Positions 35,352 to 47,300 of a stretch of DNA of 49,533 nucleotides are shown here, piece by piece. Origin of the DNA: Fervidicola ferrireducens (GTDB taxonomy: Bacteria > Bacillota > Thermosediminibacteria > Thermosediminibacterales > Thermosediminibacteraceae). The position numbers and the translations under genes are program-made. Each line of letters begins with the position of its first letter. The stretch's first letter is position 1. The stretch covers positions 1 to 49,533 of the forward strand of contig NZ_LOED01000018.1 of NCBI RefSeq assembly GCF_001562425.1, in the 5' to 3' direction. The notes under the pieces were generated by a model. The model saw only the letters and a program-made list of their open reading frames with translations, did no database searches and was not told the origin of the DNA.

Positions 35352-35376
35352 AGACCCTTCTTTTGAAGAAAGGGCT
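35352..35376 (-). terminator. Probable terminator after the DUF4342 gene
   Basis: Imperfect hairpin AGCCCTTTCTT / AAGAAGGGTCT on the minus strand with a TC-rich tail (TCTTCTTTTATTT). Confidence 0.5.
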
Positions 35377-35389
35377 CGGAGAACCTCAA

Positions 35390-35815
35390 TCACGATTCTT
35401 TGTCGGTAGATTTGTTGTCGAAGACGATTTCCTCTTTTTCACCGTTTTCTTTCTCTATCTGAATGGTACAGCGGGTCACCAATGCCGCTATCACCCCTAT
35501 GGCAGCAAGATAAGGAGCCAAAATGGCACCTATGGCACCGACGGTGACGGGAATCTCAAGGAGCACCATGTCACCATGCTTTATTCTCAGCCGGGTTACA
35601 TTCCCTTTTCGTATCAGCTCCTTTATTTTTTCGAGAAGCTTGTTTCCCTTCGTACCCAGATTGCCAAGCTTTAAAAAGTCTTTTTCCTCTTCCTCCAGAA
35701 TTATCAATGCCTTTATCACGTCGCCATCCGCCGCTTCCAAAGCTTCTTTCGCTTTGCGGTAACTGCACCCCGTCCTTTCCCTGAGTAAGTCAATTTTTTC
35801 GAGGTTTATTTCCAT
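35390..35815 (-). CDS. DUF4342 protein with UBA-like N-terminus
   Basis: 141 residues. The N-terminus (IDLLRERTGCSYRKAKEALE, then ADGDVIKALIIL) resembles the UBA-like fold of EF-Ts and NAC. The rest matches DUF4342: a basic RLRIKHGDMVLLEIPVTVGA segment followed by one hydrophobic stretch (about 94-112) that may contact the membrane, and an acidic tail. Function unknown. It is monocistronic, with AAGGAGGT before the ATG. Confidence 0.75.
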   Translation of the reverse strand: MEINLEKIDLLRERTGCSYRKAKEALEAADGDVIKALIILEEEEKDFLKLGNLGTKGNKLLEKIKELIRKGNVTRLRIKHGDMVLLEIPVTVGAIGAILAPYLAAIGVIAALVTRCTIQIEKENGEKEEIVFDNKSTDKES

Positions 35816-35886
35816 TTTTTTCGACCTCCTTCACATTTATTCTACCTCACAAAACACCGTTTATGCAACGAGGGAGTTGATAAAAA

Positions 35887-35908
35887 GCTCCCCGTTTTTC
35901 AGGGGAGC
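35887..35908 (-). terminator. Rho-independent terminator of the glycolytic operon
   Basis: On the minus strand GCTCCCC / GGGGAGC with an eight-base loop, then TTTTTATC, six bases after the eno stop. Confidence 0.85.
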
Positions 35909-35914
35909 CTAAAA

Positions 35915-37222
<1,308 letters not shown>

Positions 37223-38764
37223 TTATAATTTTTCTATTAGAGAGCGTCCAGTCATTTCTACGGGTTTTGCTATTCCTAAAAGTTCCAGCATGGTCGGCGC
37301 CACATCAGCCAGTATCCCCGGACGGAGCCTGTAGTTCCTGTCGCTCACCAGGATGAAAGGCACCGGGTCGCTGGTATGAGCCGTATGCGCTTCGCCCGTC
37401 TCGTAGTCCACCATTTTTTCCGCGTTGCCGTGGTCCGCGGTAATTATGACCGTGCCGTTCTTTCTGATAACGGCGTCCACCACCCGTCCCATACACTGGT
37501 CCACCGCCTCTATAGCTTTAACCGCGGCTTCGTAAACGCCCGTGTGACCTACCATGTCGGGATTCGCGTAGTTCATTATGATTACGTCGTATATGTCCTC
37601 GTTTATCTTATTTATGACCGCATCCGTCACTTCATATGCGCTCATTTCCGGCTTTAAGTCGTAGGTGGGAACTTTAGGAGAAGGTATCAGTATCCGTTCC
37701 TCGCCGGGAAATGGCCTTTCTATTCCGCCGTTGAAAAAGAACGTTACATGGGCGTACTTTTCGGTCTCCGCTATGCGAAGCTGCCTTAAACCTTCTCTGG
37801 ATATGACTTCGGCAAAAATGTTTTTCATCGATAAGGGTTCATAAGCAACATGGGCATTTTTAACCTTTGCATCGTACTGGGTCATGCATACGAAATGGAC
37901 AAAGAAAAATCCCCTTTTTCTTGCGAAACCCTGAAAGTCTTCCTCGCAAAAAGCGTACGTCAGCTGTCGCGCCCTATCTGGCCTGAAGTTGAAAAATATT
38001 ACGGAATCCCCTTCTTCTACCGTCGCGACGGGTTTACCGCTTTCGTCGACGATAACCGTGGGTATTACAAATTCGTCGGTCTCGCCCCTTTTATACGCTT
38101 CCTCCAGGGCTTCCCTCGCGCTTTCAGCTTTAAGGCCTTCTCCCAAAACCATGGCATTGTATGCTTTCTCAGTCCTTTCCCAGCGGCGGTCTCTGTCCAT
38201 GGCGTAAAACCTTCCGGCGATGGTGGCTATTTTGCCAATACCAATTCTCGACATTTCACCTTCGAGTCTTTCGATGTAAATGGCCGCATTAGCAGGCGGA
38301 ACGTCCCTCCCGTCGAGGAATGCGTGGATGTAGACCCTCTTCATGTCCTCCTTGCGGCAAAGCTCCAAAAGGGCGATCAAATGGTCTATGTGGCTGTGGA
38401 CCCCACCGTCGGACAAAAGCCCCATCAGGTGTAAGGCCTTGCCGGCTTCGCGGGCCCGCCTTACGGCATTTACGAGTTTTTCGTTTTCGAAGAATCTGCC
38501 GCTTTTTATGTCCTCGCTTATTCGAGTAAACTCCTGATACACTATGCGCCCCGCTCCGAGGTTTAAATGCCCCACTTCCGAGTTGCCCATCTGCCCTTCC
38601 GGCAGTCCCACTGCCAGCCCGCTAGACTCCAATATAGTGTTGGGAAAATGCCTCAAAAGGCGGTCGAAATTCGGGGTGCGGGCGTTTAAAATAGCATTTC
38701 CCTGTACTTTTTCGTTAATACCCCAACCGTCCAAAATCATGAGCACTAGAGGTTTTTTCGCCAC
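37223..38764 (-). CDS. gpmI: 2,3-bisphosphoglycerate-independent phosphoglycerate mutase
   Basis: 513 residues, complete. Metal and catalytic motifs are LMILDGWG (N-terminal), GNSEVGH with the phospho-accepting serine (about residue 60), [16 protein letters not shown] and ADHGNAEKM near the end. It interconverts 3- and 2-phosphoglycerate using two Mn2+ ions and needs no bisphosphoglycerate. The start is most likely GTG 38764 (AGGAG nine bases upstream); TTG 38773 directly abuts the same ribosome site. Lies 12 bases after tpiA. Confidence 0.96.
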   Translation of the reverse strand: MAKKPLVLMILDGWGINEKVQGNAILNARTPNFDRLLRHFPNTILESSGLAVGLPEGQMGNSEVGHLNLGAGRIVYQEFTRISEDIKSGRFFENEKLVNAVRRAREAGKALHLMGLLSDGGVHSHIDHLIALLELCRKEDMKRVYIHAFLDGRDVPPANAAIYIERLEGEMSRIGIGKIATIAGRFYAMDRDRRWERTEKAYNAMVLGEGLKAESAREALEEAYKRGETDEFVIPTVIVDESGKPVATVEEGDSVIFFNFRPDRARQLTYAFCEEDFQGFARKRGFFFVHFVCMTQYDAKVKNAHVAYEPLSMKNIFAEVISREGLRQLRIAETEKYAHVTFFFNGGIERPFPGEERILIPSPKVPTYDLKPEMSAYEVTDAVINKINEDIYDVIIMNYANPDMVGHTGVYEAAVKAIEAVDQCMGRVVDAVIRKNGTVIITADHGNAEKMVDYETGEAHTAHTSDPVPFILVSDRNYRLRPGILADVAPTMLELLGIAKPVEMTGRSLIEKL

Positions 38765-38776
38765 TTCGTTCAACTC

Positions 38777-39532
38777 CTAACCTCGATTGTATGTAGCTAT
38801 TTGGTAAAAAGCCTTCGCATCCAGGCTCGCACCGCCCACTAGAGCTCCATCTATATCGGGCTGAGCCATTAGGTCCTTAATATTGTCCGGTTTTACACTT
38901 CCGCCGTAAAGTATGCGGATATCCTGTGCAACGTTGCCGTAAAGTTTGCAGAGCTTTTCCCTTATAGCCCCTATGACCTCCTGAGCATCGGAAGGCAGGG
39001 CTACCTTCCCCGTGCCTATGGCCCAGATGGGCTCGTAGGCAAAAATCAGGTCGTTTCCACAGCCGATTTGCACTCCGGAAAGGGCCTTTTCTACTTGGGC
39101 CAACACGACGGAAAGCGTCATTCCCTTTTCCCTTTGCTCGAGGCTCTCTCCCACGCAGATGACGGGAGTGATTCCGTGCTTTATAGCCGATTTTACCTTC
39201 TTGTTTACGGTATCGTCGGTCTCGGCAAAATACTGGCGGCGCTCAGAATGGCCTATTATTACGTAATCGCAGGGTATTTCCTTCAGCATGGGAGGAGAAA
39301 TTTCACCGGTGAAAGCGCCCCTGTCCTCCCAGTGCATGTTTTGCGCTCCCAATTTTATACCACTTCCTTTTATTTTCTCTGCTGCTGCGTAAAGGCTGGT
39401 AAAAGGAGGGAAGATAGCTATTTCTGAGGAGATATCCTTTGCAAGGGGTAGAAAATCGTCCAGAAACTCCAACGTTTCCTTCACATTTTTATGCATTTTC
39501 CAGTTGCCTGCAAAAAGCGGCGTCCTCGACAT
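38777..39532 (-). CDS. tpiA: Triosephosphate isomerase
   Basis: 251 residues. Active-site residues are visible: NWKMHK (Asn11/Lys13 type), IGHSERR with the catalytic histidine (about 96), and AYEPIWAIGTGK with the catalytic glutamate (about 167). Interconverts dihydroxyacetone phosphate and glyceraldehyde 3-phosphate. Start ATG 39532 follows GGGGTGAAGG; it lies 11 bases after pgk. Confidence 0.97.
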   Translation of the reverse strand: MSRTPLFAGNWKMHKNVKETLEFLDDFLPLAKDISSEIAIFPPFTSLYAAAEKIKGSGIKLGAQNMHWEDRGAFTGEISPPMLKEIPCDYVIIGHSERRQYFAETDDTVNKKVKSAIKHGITPVICVGESLEQREKGMTLSVVLAQVEKALSGVQIGCGNDLIFAYEPIWAIGTGKVALPSDAQEVIGAIREKLCKLYGNVAQDIRILYGGSVKPDNIKDLMAQPDIDGALVGGASLDAKAFYQIATYNRG

Positions 39533-39543
39533 GCCCTTCACCC

Positions 39544-40731
39544 CTATCGTTTATCGTTTAATACCGCAACGCCAGGCAATTCTTTTCCTTCCAGAAACTC
39601 CAGCGAAGCTCCGCCGCCTGTCGATATGTGAGTCATAGCATCGGCAAAGCCCAGCTGCTCTACCGCAGCCGCCGAATCTCCGCCGCCGACGATAGTTACA
39701 GCTCCGGATTCCGCCATAGCTTTTGCCACGGCAAGGGTGCCTTTCGCGAAATCCTTTATTTCGAAAACACCCATCGGACCGTTCCACACCACGGTCTTGG
39801 CTTCTTTTATGACTTTTGTAAATTTATCGCAGGTTACCTCTCCGATATCGACGCCTATCATATCATCGGGTATTTGGCTTACAGGGACCGTCCTGTATTC
39901 AACTCCTTCTTTCACTTCGGGGGCTACCACCACGTCATCCGGCAGCAGAACTTTTACTCCTTTTTCTTCAGCTTCTTTCAGAAGGTCTTTCGCAAGTTCC
40001 ACCTTGTCCTCCTCAAGGAGGGACCTGCCGATATTATATCCCAACCCTTTCAGGAAAGTAAAGGCCATCCCCCCGCCTATCAATAGGTAATCCACTTTGT
40101 TTAAAAGATTTTTTATCACGCCTATCTTGTCGCTAACCTTTGCTCCGCCCAAAATTGCTACAAATGGTCTTTCGGGGGCTTCAAGCGCTTTTCCCATAAT
40201 TTCTATTTCCTTTTTCATTAAAAATCCTGCGCCTGCGGGCAAAAATTCAGCCACCCCCGCAGTGGAGGCGTGAGCCCTGTGGGCTGTGCCGAAAGCGTCG
40301 TTTATGTAAATATCGGCAAGCCTTGCAAGTTTTTCAGCAAATCCCCTGTCGTTGGCCTCTTCTTCCGCATAAAAACGGACGTTCTCAAGAAGCATAACGT
40401 CGCCGGGTTTCATAGAAGCTGCGGCTTTTTCCACCTCTTCCCCTATGCAATCCCCGGCCATAACGACATCCTTTCCCAAAAGCTCCGAAAGTCTCCTCGC
40501 CACGGGTGCAAGGCTGTACTTGGGGTTTTTCTTGCCCTTGGGCCTCCCCAGATGGGATGCCAGTATAACTTTCGCACCATTTTTAATAAGGTACTGGATG
40601 GTGGGCAGCGTTGCTCTTATTCGGGTATCGTCGGTGATGTTGCCCTCTTCGTCCATCGGAACGTTGAAGTCCACCCTCACCAGAACCCTTTTGCCGTTGA
40701 CGTCAAAATCTTCAACGGTCTTTTTATTCAT
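39544..40731 (-). CDS. pgk: Phosphoglycerate kinase
   Basis: 395 residues. [11 protein letters not shown] at the N-terminus, SHLGRPKG, the nucleotide-binding [11 protein letters not shown] (about 200), [11 protein letters not shown] and the C-terminal [13 protein letters not shown] are all present. It makes ATP and 3-phosphoglycerate from 1,3-bisphosphoglycerate and ADP. The gene is a stand-alone Pgk, not the Pgk-Tpi fusion found in Thermotoga. The ATG overlaps the cggR stop by eight bases and has GGAAGGGGG upstream. Confidence 0.97.
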   Translation of the reverse strand: MNKKTVEDFDVNGKRVLVRVDFNVPMDEEGNITDDTRIRATLPTIQYLIKNGAKVILASHLGRPKGKKNPKYSLAPVARRLSELLGKDVVMAGDCIGEEVEKAAASMKPGDVMLLENVRFYAEEEANDRGFAEKLARLADIYINDAFGTAHRAHASTAGVAEFLPAGAGFLMKKEIEIMGKALEAPERPFVAILGGAKVSDKIGVIKNLLNKVDYLLIGGGMAFTFLKGLGYNIGRSLLEEDKVELAKDLLKEAEEKGVKVLLPDDVVVAPEVKEGVEYRTVPVSQIPDDMIGVDIGEVTCDKFTKVIKEAKTVVWNGPMGVFEIKDFAKGTLAVAKAMAESGAVTIVGGGDSAAAVEQLGFADAMTHISTGGGASLEFLEGKELPGVAVLNDKR

Positions 40732-41764
40732 CTGTACTTCCCCCTTCCAACTCTATAAGTTTTCTCGCAGCTCCCTCGTCGGTAATGAGAGCTGTCGGAC
40801 AGTGATATTTTAAAAAGGCCCTTATGGCAGGTGCCTTTTTGGCCCCGCCGGCCACGGATATCACCTTTCGGACGTTTTTTAAGTCGTTAACGCTGAGCCC
40901 CGCGCTGGTGGTGGTGAATACCACCCTTCCTTCACTATCGAAGTAATAGCCGAAAGCCTCGGCCACGGCACCGTTTTTTAAAATTTTCTTTATGACACTT
41001 TCATCAAGACCCCGCCGGCGGGCCATTTCTTCGGCCCTTCCTATGCCGTGAATTACAACGTCAGCTCTTTTAATGAGAGATAAAACTTCTTTTATCCGCG
41101 GTTCGCTGGTTATGGACTCCATCGCCTCAGGCCCCAGGTTGTCAGGAACATAAAGCAGCCTGTATCTTGCCCCCAGTCGCTCGGCCAGCTCCGCCGCGAT
41201 GGTGTTGGCCTGAATTTCCACCTTTTCGCCCAGGCCTCCCCTTGCAGCGACCACTACCACATCCTCGTACCCTTCAAGGCGGGGCATACCTTTGGGCACT
41301 TGAGCCATCGTGGTGCCTCCCGTTACAGCAACGATATCGCCGTTTTTCAAAAAAGATCTTAAGTAAGAGGCAGCCTCTTTCCCCATAAGGCTCTTGACGG
41401 TCTCATCCACATCCGAATCGCCGGGAGTAATGAGCACGTCTTCGCAGCCAAATTTTTCCTTAATTCTATCGGCGATGAAGTTCAATCCTTTCAGAAAGTA
41501 CACGAAATTCTCCAGACGATTTATTAGTGCTTCTCCTTCTCTGGAAACCCTCATCCCTTTGGGTTCGATTTCAAGCAGCCCCAGCTCCTCTAGGCGCTTT
41601 ACCTCCGTCCTGAGGGGTCTTTCGGAAAGGGACATTACCGCGGACAGCGCTCTTCGACCTATCGGCTGATTGTAATAGATATTTTTTAGAATGTCGAATC
41701 TTTGCTCGATTATCTGCGCCATCTCCGGAGCAATCTTTTTGAGAAGGCTTGCTATTTCTTCCAT
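40724..41764 (-). CDS. cggR: Central glycolytic genes regulator CggR
   Basis: 346 residues, SorC/DeoR-type. The N-terminal winged helix (about 25-90) includes [20 protein letters not shown] and [15 protein letters not shown]. The sugar-phosphate domain (about 95-340) has [13 protein letters not shown] and [13 protein letters not shown]. CggR binds fructose 1,6-bisphosphate and represses glycolytic genes when glycolysis is slow. Here it follows gap instead of preceding it, with a strong hairpin between. A matching operator lies upstream of gap, so it should still control its own operon. Ribosome site AGAGGAG is 12-13 bases before the ATG. Confidence 0.92.
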   Translation of the reverse strand: MEEIASLLKKIAPEMAQIIEQRFDILKNIYYNQPIGRRALSAVMSLSERPLRTEVKRLEELGLLEIEPKGMRVSREGEALINRLENFVYFLKGLNFIADRIKEKFGCEDVLITPGDSDVDETVKSLMGKEAASYLRSFLKNGDIVAVTGGTTMAQVPKGMPRLEGYEDVVVVAARGGLGEKVEIQANTIAAELAERLGARYRLLYVPDNLGPEAMESITSEPRIKEVLSLIKRADVVIHGIGRAEEMARRRGLDESVIKKILKNGAVAEAFGYYFDSEGRVVFTTTSAGLSVNDLKNVRKVISVAGGAKKAPAIRAFLKYHCPTALITDEGAARKLIELEGGSTDE

Positions 41765-41785
41765 TCAAAGTGCGTCTCCTCTTTT

Positions 41786-41816
41786 AAGCAAAATAGCCCG
41801 AAAGGGCTATTTTGCT

Positions 41817-41817
<1 letters not shown>
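41786..41817 (-). terminator. Hairpin between gap and cggR
   Basis: A 14-base perfect stem (AAGCAAAATAGCCC on each minus/plus arm) with a four-base loop begins at the gap stop codon. The minus-strand tail after the stem has only a short T run, so it may act as a partial terminator or 3'-end protector that raises gap over the rest of the operon. Confidence 0.7.
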
Positions 41818-42869
<1,052 letters not shown>

Positions 42870-42907
42870 TCACTTTAATTTAATTTATTTCCAGCTGTCA
42901 CCTCCCG

Positions 42908-43003
42908 GGATATTTTTGGTCCCTGTGTTACATTTTTTGTCCCATAGGTTTTAAAAAAAATATTACATTAATCATTATATATAATTCTACAAAAACCATT
43001 CAA
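42908..43003 (-). promoter_or_regulatory. gap promoter with CggR-like operator
   Basis: Minus-strand TTGAAT (42998-43003), 18 bases, TATAAT (42974-42979). About 30 bases downstream are two direct GGGAC repeats (42939-42943 and 42919-42923) spaced 20 bases apart, each followed by an A/T tract, as in the Bacillus CggR operator, where the repressor blocks RNA polymerase downstream of the promoter. Confidence 0.7.
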
Positions 43004-43019
43004 TCCCTTCTTTCAAAAA

Positions 43020-44420
43020 CTAATATCTCTTTCTTTTTGCCGAAGAAGGTATTCCAAGCTGTTCCCTGTATTTTGCCACGGTGCGCCTTGAAATCCTTAT
43101 ACCTTTCTTTTTTAGGTCATCGGCTATCATCTGATCGCTCAAGGGGTTATAAGGGTCTTCATTGGAAATCATCTCTTTTAGCATTTTCTTTATGGTCTCA
43201 GCGCACGTCGAAGACCCGTTTTCATTTTCCAAGCCGTTTTGGAAGAAAAATTTTAGTTCAAAAACCCCTCTAGGTGTTTGGACATATTTGCCGCTTATCG
43301 CTCTGCTGACGGTAGATTCATGCACCCCCACAACATCTGCTATCTGTTTTAAAGTGAGGGGTTTTAAACCCGATATGCCTTTGTCTAAAAATTCGCGCTG
43401 CACTTCCACGATGGCCTTTATAACTTTATAAAGCGTCATCCGCCGTTGTTCCAGGCTTTTTATGAGCCAGAGGGCTGCTTCCAGTTTTCTCGTGAGAAAT
43501 TTGGAAGTTACGGATTCCTTATCTTCCGACAGAAGTAAAGACCTGTAGTAGGGGTTAATTGAAAGCCTAGGAGTCACCGAATCGTTCATTATCACTACAT
43601 ACTCATCGCCGACTTTTTCTATAACCGCATCGGGAACTACATAGTGGGTTTCGTTCACCGAAGAAAAATTCCTCCCTGGTTTCGGATCCAAACTGAGCAC
43701 GATATCCTTCAACTCTTGAACCTTCGACAACGGTACGTTTAACTTTTCCGCTATCCTCGTATATCTCGCTTCCGCCAGGTCCTTCAAGTGATGTTCGATT
43801 AATTCCTTCAGTTTAGGGTCTTTAATTCCTTTTTGTTCCACTTGAATTAAGAGGCACTCTTGTAAGTTCCTCGCCCCTACACCGGGGGGATCAAGGGTTT
43901 GAACAACCTTTAGGGCTTTTTCCACTTCCTCGGCCGGAACTTTTAAAATCCTGGCGGCCTCCTGCACACTCACGGTAAGATACCCATTTTTATCCAGATT
44001 TCCTATGAGGAATTCCCCTATTTTGAAGATTTTTTTATCGGCAGCTACTAAGCGAAGCTGCATTAAAAGATGCTCCTGTAAAGTCTGGGTAGCAGAGACG
44101 AAATTTTCAAAGCTCGTCTCCTCTTCTTTTCTCTCTCTAGGAAATCTTAGAAAATCCCAATCGAAATAGTCCTGCAGGTATTCTTCCCACTCGATGGTGT
44201 CCTCGTTCGTCTTACCTTCATCAACCCTCATTCCGTCTTCTGAAAAGGCCGGATAATCATCCTCCTCTTTGTCCAAAAGCGGATTATTCAAAAGCTCCTG
44301 CTCTATATAGTCGCAAAGTTCCAGACTGGATAGCTGCAGTATCGTTATCGCTTGTCTCAACTCCGGAGTCATCAAAAGCTTTTGGGTCTGCGAAAGGGTA
44401 AGACTATAATTCATCTGCAT
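43020..44420 (-). CDS. rpoN: RNA polymerase sigma-54 factor
   Basis: 466 residues. The Gln-rich region I (LTLSQTQKLLMTPELRQAI), acidic linker (about 55-95), core-binding region, helix-turn-helix (LKQIADVVGVHESTVSRAI) and the RpoN box (SRRTVAKYREQLGI) near the end are all present. It recognises -24/-12 promoters and needs an AAA+ activator, none of which is encoded in this window. It lies upstream of gap but has its own direction-matched spacing of 190 bases with the gap promoter between. GGGGGCTC precedes the ATG. Confidence 0.95.
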   Translation of the reverse strand: MQMNYSLTLSQTQKLLMTPELRQAITILQLSSLELCDYIEQELLNNPLLDKEEDDYPAFSEDGMRVDEGKTNEDTIEWEEYLQDYFDWDFLRFPRERKEEETSFENFVSATQTLQEHLLMQLRLVAADKKIFKIGEFLIGNLDKNGYLTVSVQEAARILKVPAEEVEKALKVVQTLDPPGVGARNLQECLLIQVEQKGIKDPKLKELIEHHLKDLAEARYTRIAEKLNVPLSKVQELKDIVLSLDPKPGRNFSSVNETHYVVPDAVIEKVGDEYVVIMNDSVTPRLSINPYYRSLLLSEDKESVTSKFLTRKLEAALWLIKSLEQRRMTLYKVIKAIVEVQREFLDKGISGLKPLTLKQIADVVGVHESTVSRAISGKYVQTPRGVFELKFFFQNGLENENGSSTCAETIKKMLKEMISNEDPYNPLSDQMIADDLKKKGIRISRRTVAKYREQLGIPSSAKRKRY

Positions 44421-44593
44421 AATTTGAGCCCCCTAAGCCCATAAAATCCTAAAAACCAGATTATTATTTATTATATTCGACAAAAACATCAATCTTACCT
44501 TTTTTGCAAATTTACATTTATTGAATACTTTTTTGAAATCGCAGCTCAATATTATATAACATCTAGTTTTAATTATACCACAAAATAAAAAAT

Positions 44594-44627
44594 GCGGGGG
44601 AAGATTTCACGTTAATCCTTCCCCCGC
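44594..44627 (-). terminator. Rho-independent terminator of the stress-protein gene
   Basis: GCGGGGGAAG / CTTCCCCCGC (44594-44603, 44618-44627) followed on the minus strand by TTTTTTATTTT. Confidence 0.9.
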
Positions 44628-44633
44628 CGGCCT

Positions 44634-45110
44634 CTAGTGGGTTTCCACGTCCCTTGCTCCGTTTTGCCTCATTATGTCGGCCGCTTTTTGGACCTTCTGC
44701 TCATGGGTGCGAACAGCCGCTAAAATCTTGCCCCTTTTAACTTCCTCTTCGTAATAACGGCCTCTTTCCTCGGGAATGCCCCAGTCTAAAAGGCCGCCGG
44801 CAATACCGCCCGTAGCAGCACCTGAGAGCATCCCTGCAATCGGCCCGGCCGCCACTATCGGCCCAAGTCCCGGTATTGCCAAAGCTCCGGCTCCCACCGC
44901 AAGTCCTGCCAAACCGCCGAGAATTCCTCCCGTAGTGGTCCCATCCGCCACCGTGTCCATGTTCATCGTTTCGCCATTGTCGTTTCCCTGCTGGCGGCCT
45001 TTTGCCACCACAGAGATTTCGTTCGTATCAAATCCAGAATTTCTCATTTCACTTACGGCTTTTTCCGCTTGCTGCCGGCTTTCAAAAACTCCTATGACGG
45101 TCTTCGACAT
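44634..45110 (-). CDS. YflT-like general stress protein with glycine-zipper segment
   Basis: 158 residues. The N-terminus (VIGVFESRQQAEKAVSEMRN, then FDTNEISVVAKG) is the YflT/GsiB-type stress domain. Residues about 58-108 form a Gly/Ala-rich hydrophobic stretch (GGILGGLAGLAVGAGALA) like a glycine-zipper membrane hairpin. The C-terminal part (EEVKRGKILAAVRTHEQKV) repeats a ferredoxin-like half. Function in stress is inferred from family. AGGAGGT precedes the ATG; own terminator. Confidence 0.75.
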   Translation of the reverse strand: MSKTVIGVFESRQQAEKAVSEMRNSGFDTNEISVVAKGRQQGNDNGETMNMDTVADGTTTGGILGGLAGLAVGAGALAIPGLGPIVAAGPIAGMLSGAATGGIAGGLLDWGIPEERGRYYEEEVKRGKILAAVRTHEQKVQKAADIMRQNGARDVETH

Positions 45111-45234
45111 TTTAATACCTCCTCCTAGTTTTTCACATTTTTATTGTCTCCTCATTTCCTGTCGCTAATACGCGCATTATTTTAGGTGAAAAGGAAAAAA
45201 TAAAATAAAAAGATAAGTTCTAGGAGGAGGAAAA

Positions 45235-45699
45235 ATGTTGGAAGACAAAAGCACACCCGACATCGCTCAGAACCAGTTTTTCCAGGACCTCCAGAGCATA
45301 GCGGACACGGTTAGAGAGCAGCAAATGTCCACAGAACAGCAGATAAAAAGTTCTCTTTCTCAAGTATCCACCAATATGATGGACTCCCGGCGCCTAGAAA
45401 ATATACTAAATAGTGCACAGCAGCTGGAGCAACTGGTTAAAATGGGTTTTTCCAACATACAGGCTAACGCCCCACAATTCAGGCAGACATTGGATAACAT
45501 GGAAAAGCAGTGTCACGAACAGCAGGTGGCCATGGACATGCAGGTAATTCAGGCGATGCAGCAGGCCATATCGGCTCTGGCAAGGGCGCAAAATGCTCTT
45601 CTACAAAGTCAAGCCATAAACAAAGTATTCGATACCATAACAAGGTGCGACGATGTCCTTTCCCAGATTGAAAAAACTTCCACCGTGCTTCCCCAATAA
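45235..45699 (+). CDS. Unknown Gln-rich coiled-coil protein
   Basis: 154 residues, nearly all helical, with high Gln, Met and Ser content (for example REQQMSTEQQIKSSLSQV and QVAMDMQVIQAMQQAISAL). It looks like a coiled-coil bundle with no membrane segment or signal peptide; I do not recognise the family. A very strong AGGAGGAGG site precedes the ATG, so it may be made in quantity. Its stop abuts the convergent deoC stop with no terminator between. Confidence 0.7.
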   Translation: MLEDKSTPDIAQNQFFQDLQSIADTVREQQMSTEQQIKSSLSQVSTNMMDSRRLENILNSAQQLEQLVKMGFSNIQANAPQFRQTLDNMEKQCHEQQVAMDMQVIQAMQQAISALARAQNALLQSQAINKVFDTITRCDDVLSQIEKTSTVLPQ

Positions 45700-46374
45700 C
45701 TATTTGAATTCTTCCATAATGGCTACGCCCGAACTCGTCCCTATTCTCGTTGCGCCGGCTTCGAGCATCTGCAATGCGGTTTTTAAGTCCCTTATTCCTC
45801 CGGAAGCCTTTACTCCCATTTTGCCCTCAACCAACTTCGCTATTAACCGCACGTCTTCTACCGTGGCTCCTGCAGGACCTAAACCGGTGGAAGTCTTGAC
45901 AAAATCCGCTTTTGCATCCATGCAAAGCTTTACCGCGGTAACTTTTTCATTTTCCGTAAGATAACACGTTTCAATGATAACTTTAACTATAGTTTCAGGA
46001 TTTGCCTCCTTTGCCGCCTGCACAACTCCTTCAATGTCCTCTTTTACCGCATAATAATCGCCGCTTTTTAAATATCCCAGATTTATAACCATGTCCACCT
46101 CAGAAGCTCCGGCTTCAACGGCTTTTTTGGCCTCGAACGCCTTAACTTCGGGAGAACTTGCCCCGAGCGGAAATCCTACGGTTGTTCCCACTTTCACATC
46201 GCTTCCTGAAAGTTTTTGGGTGGCGTAGCTCACATAACAGGGGCTCACGCACACTAAGTAAAACCCGTATTTTTTTGCTTCTTCGCAGAGCCTGTCGATA
46301 TCATCAAACGTGGCCGTGGGCTTTAAAAGAGTATGGTCTATAACTTTTGCCATCTGTTCTTTTGCGATCATCAA
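45700..46374 (-). CDS. deoC: Deoxyribose-phosphate aldolase
   Basis: 224 residues, normal length. IDHTLLKPTAT at the N-terminus, VGTTVGFPLGA, the catalytic lysine region IVKVIIETCYL, the Schiff-base lysine in DFVKTSTGLGPAGAT, and GVKASGGIRD are present. It splits 2-deoxyribose 5-phosphate into glyceraldehyde 3-phosphate and acetaldehyde, feeding nucleoside sugar into glycolysis. No other deo genes are adjacent. AAGGGGGAC precedes the ATG. Confidence 0.96.
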   Translation of the reverse strand: MMIAKEQMAKVIDHTLLKPTATFDDIDRLCEEAKKYGFYLVCVSPCYVSYATQKLSGSDVKVGTTVGFPLGASSPEVKAFEAKKAVEAGASEVDMVINLGYLKSGDYYAVKEDIEGVVQAAKEANPETIVKVIIETCYLTENEKVTAVKLCMDAKADFVKTSTGLGPAGATVEDVRLIAKLVEGKMGVKASGGIRDLKTALQMLEAGATRIGTSSGVAIMEEFK

Positions 46375-46567
46375 AAAAGTCCCCCTTCATATTATTGATT
46401 TTCAAAGGAATCAAATGGAATTTGCAAAAATTCGGCAATAACCTTCAAAAAATCTCCATACTTTAATCCGTTAAATATTGAACAAACGCTGGGTTTTGAA
46501 TAAAATAATGTGCTGTCAACCCATCATCAGATCCTCCTAAAAACCACCGATCGAGGAGGGGATGAAG

Positions 46568-47140
46568 ATGATTCGGGACTGCTTTTTTGCTTTTTTACTC
46601 AACGTGTTGTACACGTCGCTTCACACTTTAAAAACCATCATGATAAGCCGCAAGATACTCAAACCGGCTTATTTTATCGTATTCCTTGAAGCCATAATAA
46701 CAGCCTTAGGTTTTCAGCTGATAGCCCAGAACAAACAAATTTTTCTGCTGCTGGCTTTCTCCCTGGGCAGAGTGACCGGCGTCTGGCTGGGCCATTTGAT
46801 AGAAAACACCATGGGTATAGGCGTTGTGGAAGTCACCGTATTTGCAAAGAAAGAAAAGGCCAAAAAAATCGCCGACAACTTAAGGGACATGGGTTATTCG
46901 GTAACCACCCATAAAGGTTACGGTTACGCCGGAGCCGAGCGGTTTTCCATAAACATAACGATTATAAGAAGGGAACTCCCGTTATTAAAGGAACTGCTAA
47001 AAAGATACGGCTACGAGGAAGCCACGATGGTCGTAAGGGAAGTCGAAGCCGTAAGCGGTAAAATCAGCGTAACCAATAAAACAAGGGAAAAGAAGGCTTT
47101 AAAGCCCTCTTTCAAAATCTTCCACCAGAGCTCCGCTTAA
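46568..47140 (+). CDS. UPF0316 membrane protein (DUF5698 plus DUF2179)
   Basis: 190 residues. Three N-terminal membrane segments (about residues 3-90; YFIVFLEAIITALGFQLIAQ, LLAFSLGRVTGVWLG) match DUF5698, followed by a cytosolic DUF2179 domain (VEVTVFAKKEKAKKIADNLR, then YGYEEATMVVREV). The family is widespread in Firmicutes and its function is unknown; DUF2179 folds like a nucleotide or ligand sensor. ATG 46568 has AGGAGG at eight bases; an ATG two codons earlier overlaps the ribosome site. Extra basic C-terminal tail of about 25 residues. Confidence 0.8.
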   Translation: MIRDCFFAFLLNVLYTSLHTLKTIMISRKILKPAYFIVFLEAIITALGFQLIAQNKQIFLLLAFSLGRVTGVWLGHLIENTMGIGVVEVTVFAKKEKAKKIADNLRDMGYSVTTHKGYGYAGAERFSINITIIRRELPLLKELLKRYGYEEATMVVREVEAVSGKISVTNKTREKKALKPSFKIFHQSSA

Positions 47141-47235
47141 TCTAAAACCCCGCCTTTCTACCTCCATTATATAAATTCTACGACTTTAAAATTACACCTG
47201 CTTGTGAATAAAAAAATTTATTTAACAAGAAGGAA

Positions 47236-47276
47236 TTGCTGTCTTTTTGTAGTAATTTTATTAGTAATAAATATTA
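47236..47276 (+). promoter_or_regulatory. Possible superoxide reductase promoter with PerR-like box
   Basis: TTGCTG (47236-47241), 17 bases, TATTAG. Overlapping the -10 is TAGTAATAAATATTA (47262-47276), whose left half equals the half-site of the rubrerythrin box and whose right half matches it at 5 of 7 positions. Confidence 0.35.
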
Positions 47277-47300
47277 TTTTCATCAAAAGGGGAGGATATA

